Assembly (NCBI GenBank): GCA_030685235.1 | Contig: MU839092.1 | Coordinates: 494,734 to 558,733, forward strand | DNA from: Copromyces sp. CBS 386.78 | Taxonomy: Eukaryota > Ascomycota > Sordariomycetes > Sordariales > Sordariaceae | Direction of reading: 5' to 3' | DNA length: 64,000 nucleotides | Shown here: positions 60,058 through 64,000 of the stretch, one piece after another | Numbering within the stretch: the first letter of the stretch is position 1 | How the letters are laid out: each line of letters begins with the position of its first letter | The notes under the pieces: generated by a model | The model's database searches: none | Told to the model about the DNA's origin: nothing | The model's input: the letters and a program-made list of their open reading frames with translations, nothing else | Position numbers and translations under genes: made by a program

Positions 60058-60071
60058 AAGGGTTAGGGTTA
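60058..60071. promoter_or_regulatory. Telomere-like (TTAGGG) motif upstream of S18
   Basis: AAGGGTTAGGGTTA, two TTAGGG units, lies about 230 bases before the S18 start codon. CCCTAA-type boxes are known promoter elements of ribosomal protein genes in several fungi, so a regulatory role is plausible but inferred. Confidence 0.5.
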
Positions 60072-60298
60072 TAGCGGTAATTTGAGCGAAAAGATTCAGG
60101 CAACTGACGGGCACCTGCCTGTGCACGGACCACCAAGAACCATTTCACAGCAATTGCACGCACTTTTGCCCCGCCACGTGACGCACAAATTTCGAAAACC
60201 ATCTGGGCTCGAAATCGACGGAGGACTTCCACGAACTCTGCGACCGAACACACAGCACAGACAGTATCGAGGCGGTATCCTCGAAATCATTGCCCAAG

Positions 60299-61541
60299 AT
60301 GTCTCTTGTGTCCGGCGAGAAGGTATGTTGCAATCCTGCAGATTCATTTCCTCCCGAAGAAGAAGATCTTGCGTTGCCCGAAGAAAACTGGGGGTTCTTG
60401 GCTGCGGTCGTTGTTCATCCTTTGGCCCCGTGGGGAGGCCATCACGAGTGACGAGCTGGCGTCGCTGCTCACCTTCAAAACCGATGCAAATACGAGACGA
60501 TACAACGCGAAAGTTCATGGAAATAGCGTCCCTACGAAGATGTCGCGACAACAGACGGTTCACCGACGCGCCGGTTTCCGAATACCGATGACGGCCTCGA
60601 GCAATGTGTAGACATGGATGTGGATATGGCTTTACTGTTAGTCCGCGATAGACCTAGGATGAAGGCGAGCGACACGGCCTCTGACGACGAGAGAGTGCTA
60701 TTCGAACACATTCCGCATGCGGTGGGCAATGTCCAGAGACGGCGATAAGAGCAGGCGACCACCAGCATTTGATTGAACATTGAGCTCTGGGAGCGATGCT
60801 TGGACACGCAGCAGCCAAGGAGAACAGCACGGCAGGACCAAGAACCGAGAAACCGGCAAGCGCTGGGATGCAATGATCTTCGACTGGATAATCATAGAAG
60901 ACGCTTTCGGATGCTAACTGTCTCTCCAGAGCAACTTCAACCACATCTTGCGTCTGCTCAACACCAAGTACGTTCACCCAGGCACTTCATGATCCCGACC
61001 GCATCGCGAATCGGGAACACAACCGTTTTCAAGAGGAGGGTCAACATGTCGAATACGGATGCTGACTTTCATGCAGCGTTGACGGCAAGCAGAAGGTCGT
61101 TTACTCCTTGACCAAGATCAAGGGTGTCGGTCGCCGCTACTCCAACCTCGTCTGCAAGAAGGCCGATGTCGACCTGAACAAGCGTGCCGGTGAGCTCACC
61201 TCTGAGGAGCTTGAGCGCATCGTCACCATCATGCAAAACCCCACTGCCTACAAGATCCCTGCCGTACGTTGAACCGATCCCACTCGACACGACTTCACCG
61301 TCTAACCTTCTCTCTACAGTGGTTCCTCAACAGGCAGCGCGATATCGTCGACGGCAAGGACTCCCAGATCCTCGCCAACGGTGTTGACTCCAAGCTCCGT
61401 GACGATCTTGAGCGCCTCAAGAAGATCCGTGCCCACCGTGGTCTCCGTCACTACTGGGGCCTTCGTGTCCGCGGTCAGCACACCAAGACCACTGGCCGCC
61501 GCGGTCGCACCGTCGGTGTCTCCAAGAAGAAGGGCAACTAA
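60299..61541 (+). CDS. rps18: 40S ribosomal protein S18 (uS13)
   Basis: Component of the cytosolic small ribosomal subunit head, contacting the large subunit and P-site tRNA. Exons 60299-60322, 60930-60967, 61077-61263 and 61320-61541 give 156 residues, the usual length. The protein reads [25 protein letters not shown], then [21 protein letters not shown], a central [14 protein letters not shown], and the basic C-terminus [20 protein letters not shown] ending KKKGN. The first exon has eight codons and is followed by a 607-nt intron, far longer than any other intron I modelled in this window. Convergent with the Sdo1 gene, 390 bases apart. Confidence 0.97.
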
Positions 61542-61931
61542 ATCTGTGCGTGGTTGTTCGGCGCTGCTTTTTCTGGGTTATTGGTGGTGTTATTCCATAC
61601 GGGTGGTCAGGGGACATCTGGGACTGAAATTTTTCGCCCTGCGAGTATCTGGATTCTAGGTAGCCTATGGCTCATGGGGGAACTCGCATGCTAAAGGAAG
61701 ACACACATCATTGACAGCATGAAAATAAACGGCGCGGGTACGGAAAATGATTTACTGTTTCGATTCCCATTTGATGTCTATGAACGTGAAAAGACGAAAA
61801 CCCGATCTCACCAGAACAGCCAACTGTGATTTTGATACCATAACGCCCGCCCCATGTATGTGACTAAAATCTATCAAAGAGAGGAATGACCAACAGGGTA
61901 TCCGGCCAGACAAGAAAACAAAGTCATGACT
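61542..61931. terminator. Shared 3' region of convergent S18 and Sdo1 genes
   Basis: The 390 bases between two facing stops must contain both poly(A) regions. An AATAAA-like AAAATAAAC is present near 61721-61730. No gene is seen. Confidence 0.5.
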
Positions 61932-62876
61932 TTAATCTTCGTGAGTGACGGCCATATCCAGGACCTCGACTCTTCCCTGGCCCTTGGTCTCGCCTCCGAT
62001 GAAGTCGCCCAACATCTTGAAAGCGCCGGGCTCTACGAAGCCCACCAGTTCCCACTCTTGGCCCATGACATCCTGGCTCTCAACCTGCTCGACGAAGCTC
62101 AGAATCTTGTCCTTGACCGTACCAGGCGCCTTCTTCTCTCCCTCCTCGCCATCCTTGGTCTCCCCCTTGGGAGCCTTGACGGGTTGCTTGAGCACGTTGG
62201 TTGTGCAGGTAATGCGCAACCTCATTCTTGCTCTGGCAACAGGTATAGGCTGGTGAGCAACAAGCGCCTTCATAGCCTCAAGCGCCTGCGACTTTGCGCT
62301 CTTGTTCGTCGAAACACCGGTCCAGATCGGTAGGGACTTTGTAGGCTGGGGCTTGGCCTCGCCGCTCTCGCCCGTTGCCGGCGACGCCGCGCCGCTCGTG
62401 GTTGTTTCCTTCTTCTCCTTCTCCTGCGCCTGCAGCTGATGCGCCTGCGAGCTCAACATGTCCAGCGCCTTGTCGATCATTCCCGTGGTGTAGACCTTCT
62501 TGGTGCGCGGGTCGACCAGCTTGCTGGCGACGATGGAGACGACCTCGTTGTGGACGCGCTCCAGCTGCGCGCCGCGCTCCTTCTCTCCAACTTGCATCTC
62601 GCCCTTTTTGAGAATCTCGAGGATGATGTCATTGACGCTGGTGTCCTTGCCGAAGGCTTTTTGAAGCTCGGCCGTCGGCGCCGTCTGGCCCTTGGATACA
62701 TTCAAAAAGACGTTAGGGATCTGCAGCACGTTGTCGAGATCGGTCTCGATTCCCGAACGCCATTCGAGGACTTTGTTCTTGTAGCAGGCAATCTCGAAGC
62801 GCTTCTTGCCCTTTTTGAGCCGGACGAGGGAGACGTTGGTGAGCTTGATCTGGTTGGAGGGTTGTTGGATCACCAT
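61932..62876 (-). CDS. SDO1: Ribosome maturation factor Sdo1/SBDS
   Basis: Works with the GTPase Efl1 to release Tif6/eIF6 from late pre-60S subunits in the cytoplasm. Intronless, 314 residues. The N-terminal FYSH domain is seen as QIKLTNVSLVRLKKGKKRFEIACYKNKVLEWRSGIETDLDNVLQ and VFLNVSKGQTAP. The helical middle domain has LQKAFGKDTSVNDIILEILKKGEMQVGEKER and DPRTKKVYTTGMIDKAL. The ferredoxin-like C-terminal domain has RARMRLRITC and VGFVEPGAFKMLGDFIGGETKGQGRVEVLDM. Compared with yeast it carries an inserted Gln/Glu/Lys and Ser/Thr/Pro-rich segment (residues about 143-190), probably a disordered loop between domains 2 and 3. Confidence 0.95.
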   Translation of the reverse strand: MVIQQPSNQIKLTNVSLVRLKKGKKRFEIACYKNKVLEWRSGIETDLDNVLQIPNVFLNVSKGQTAPTAELQKAFGKDTSVNDIILEILKKGEMQVGEKERGAQLERVHNEVVSIVASKLVDPRTKKVYTTGMIDKALDMLSSQAHQLQAQEKEKKETTTSGAASPATGESGEAKPQPTKSLPIWTGVSTNKSAKSQALEAMKALVAHQPIPVARARMRLRITCTTNVLKQPVKAPKGETKDGEEGEKKAPGTVKDKILSFVEQVESQDVMGQEWELVGFVEPGAFKMLGDFIGGETKGQGRVEVLDMAVTHED

Positions 62877-64000
62877 TTTGGCGGTGGTTGTATGACTGTC
62901 GCGAGAAGAGTACTGATTGTTGGGTAGTTCGTCGGTATCGATTCTCCAGGAAACGGAGCTGTTAGATATGAATTCGAAGGTGGTAACAATTGGTCGGTTA
63001 TATAGGATATTTGGCGAGGTTTCTTAAACAGCTGGCTGTTATGTTTCAAGAAATCGGGCAGACAGGTTAAACTTCCTGGAGAATCCGCCGGACGCCCGTG
63101 GCAGATAACGATACGCCTGTGGAGCACAAATTCTTGGTCTCCGCAACTTTTTCTGCCTGCAGAGCGGAGCCCGAGCCTTGATGTCTGTCTGCCCCGCCTG
63201 CCCGCCCGTGCCCGCCCACTCAGTCTGATGGGCCGCCGCCCCATGCCCCCATCGTCCCGGCTCCCTAGGCCGAATGACGATTGACGGAGGGCAAAAAGCG
63301 GGCTCTGGAGTCGAGCAACGCGAGTTCGTGAATTCCATTTGTCCATTAGATGAGTCAGTGTGTCTTCTTATTATCGATACCACAACATCACGCTTGGAGA
63401 CGGGTTTGTCATGACGGCCGGGGATATTCAAGATGATGAGGACTGACGCGAAGTGATGCCTCTTGAGTTTCGAAGGCCGGGAATGTCCTCGTAGATTGAA
63501 CTCATTTATTTCACAATGCGTCTCTACATCCTAGCCATTTCTGCCAGTTCCACATATCCTCGCGCTGGCGTCTATTTATTTGAGCCGAATGTGCCAGGAA
63601 GCAGCACGAGATCACCGTTCGTCTGATATCATCCAGGGACGATAATCGCATTGCATGCTGCGCAATTCATGACAGTTTGTTGGAGTGCCGTTAAGGACTC
63701 TTATGTCCGCCCGGAAACAACACTTCTGCAGCCGGAGTTTGAGGTATCGGATACATATGGACAATTTATCAGCAACGAGAAGGAAGTGAGTGAGCTGTGC
63801 TCGGGCGGTGGACATGGAGTCGCATCAAGGCGACCTTGTTGGAGAGGTTGAGACAATGACGAAGCTTATCAGACAATGAGGGGCCGACAGGTTGATTGGC
63901 GCCACGTCTTGAAGCCAAACCATACAAGAAAATAACAGCTAGACATGGCGGTGAAAGCCTTTCTGAAAAGCTGTTTCGTTATTATTTTGTTTGGCTGATC
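62877..64000. promoter_or_regulatory. Sdo1 promoter and right-edge spacer
   Basis: Upstream sequence of Sdo1 followed by DNA without a supported gene to the window end. Frames are short (longest 158 codons, minus, 62870-63346, composition not gene-like). Confidence 0.4.

Larger units (their letters stand above)
57347..60298. other. Spacer with a degenerate secreted-protein-like locus
   Basis: Nearly 3 kb without a confident gene. It contains the short perfect stem-loop at 57620-57644, the broken low-complexity coding remnant around 59229-59563, and the S18 promoter with its telomere-like motif at 60058. Other open frames (under 145 codons) show no recognisable sequence. Confidence 0.45.

Overview
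This is a stretch of nuclear chromosome from a filamentous ascomycete. Four things point that way: short spliceosomal introns (mostly 50-150 nt) with CTAAC/CTGAC-type branch sites; widely spaced single genes with no operons; protein sequences of clear Pezizomycotina type; and AT/TA-biased, repeat-bearing spacers that look like RIP-affected DNA. The protein styles and the GGTAAGGTAGGTACCT-type spacer repeats suggest a sordariomycete, probably of the Sordariales; that placement is inference. I see no rRNA, convincing tRNA, CRISPR, phage or bacterial-type feature.

Layout: an eIF4B gene runs off the left edge (1-1353, minus) and is divergent from a Tim17/22/23-family membrane protein (2302-3166, plus). 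A spacer with a small inverted-repeat transposon relic (3374-3729) leads to a giant single-exon FMP27/BLTP2-type lipid-transfer protein (5860-15015, plus). A 4-kb spacer full of AGGTA/TACCT repeats separates it from NAD-specific glutamate dehydrogenase (19063-22365, minus). A second large spacer (about 5.5 kb) precedes kynureninase (27874-29425, plus). Then come ribosomal protein L32 (32095-33007, minus), a farnesylated type I DnaJ (34184-35672, minus), mitochondrial glutamyl-tRNA synthetase (36763-38970, plus), COP9 signalosome subunit 5 (39287-40381, minus), prephenate dehydrogenase (41257-43128, minus), an RCC1-repeat ATS1/KTI13-like protein (43594-44703, plus), checkpoint clamp subunit Rad9 (44799-46524, minus), an F-box/leucine-rich-repeat protein (47977-49860, plus), Hsp90 co-chaperone Cdc37 (51098-52697, plus), a secreted PLC-like phosphodiesterase (54122-55321, plus), a 2EXR/F-box-like hypothetical protein (56296-57346, plus), ribosomal protein S18 (60299-61541, plus) and the ribosome maturation factor Sdo1/SBDS (61932-62876, minus).

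Most genes are housekeeping genes and do not form a cluster. Several fall into loose themes: translation and ribosome assembly (eIF4B, L32, S18, Sdo1, mtGluRS, Kti13-like), chaperones (Ydj1-like DnaJ, Cdc37) and amino-acid metabolism (NAD-GDH, kynureninase, prephenate dehydrogenase). I rebuilt the gene models by hand from reading frame, splice signals and family conservation; all spliced models stay in frame.

I did not find a convincing undescribed system. The most interesting signals are: two GC-AG introns in unrelated genes sharing the same 11-nt donor context; a 356-bp element with terminal inverted repeats and internal repeated motifs; overlapping upstream ORFs before the FMP27 start; a perfect 17-bp inverted repeat in an otherwise empty spacer; two genes whose first coding exon is only ATGG; and telomere-like repeats upstream of the S18 and Cdc37 genes.
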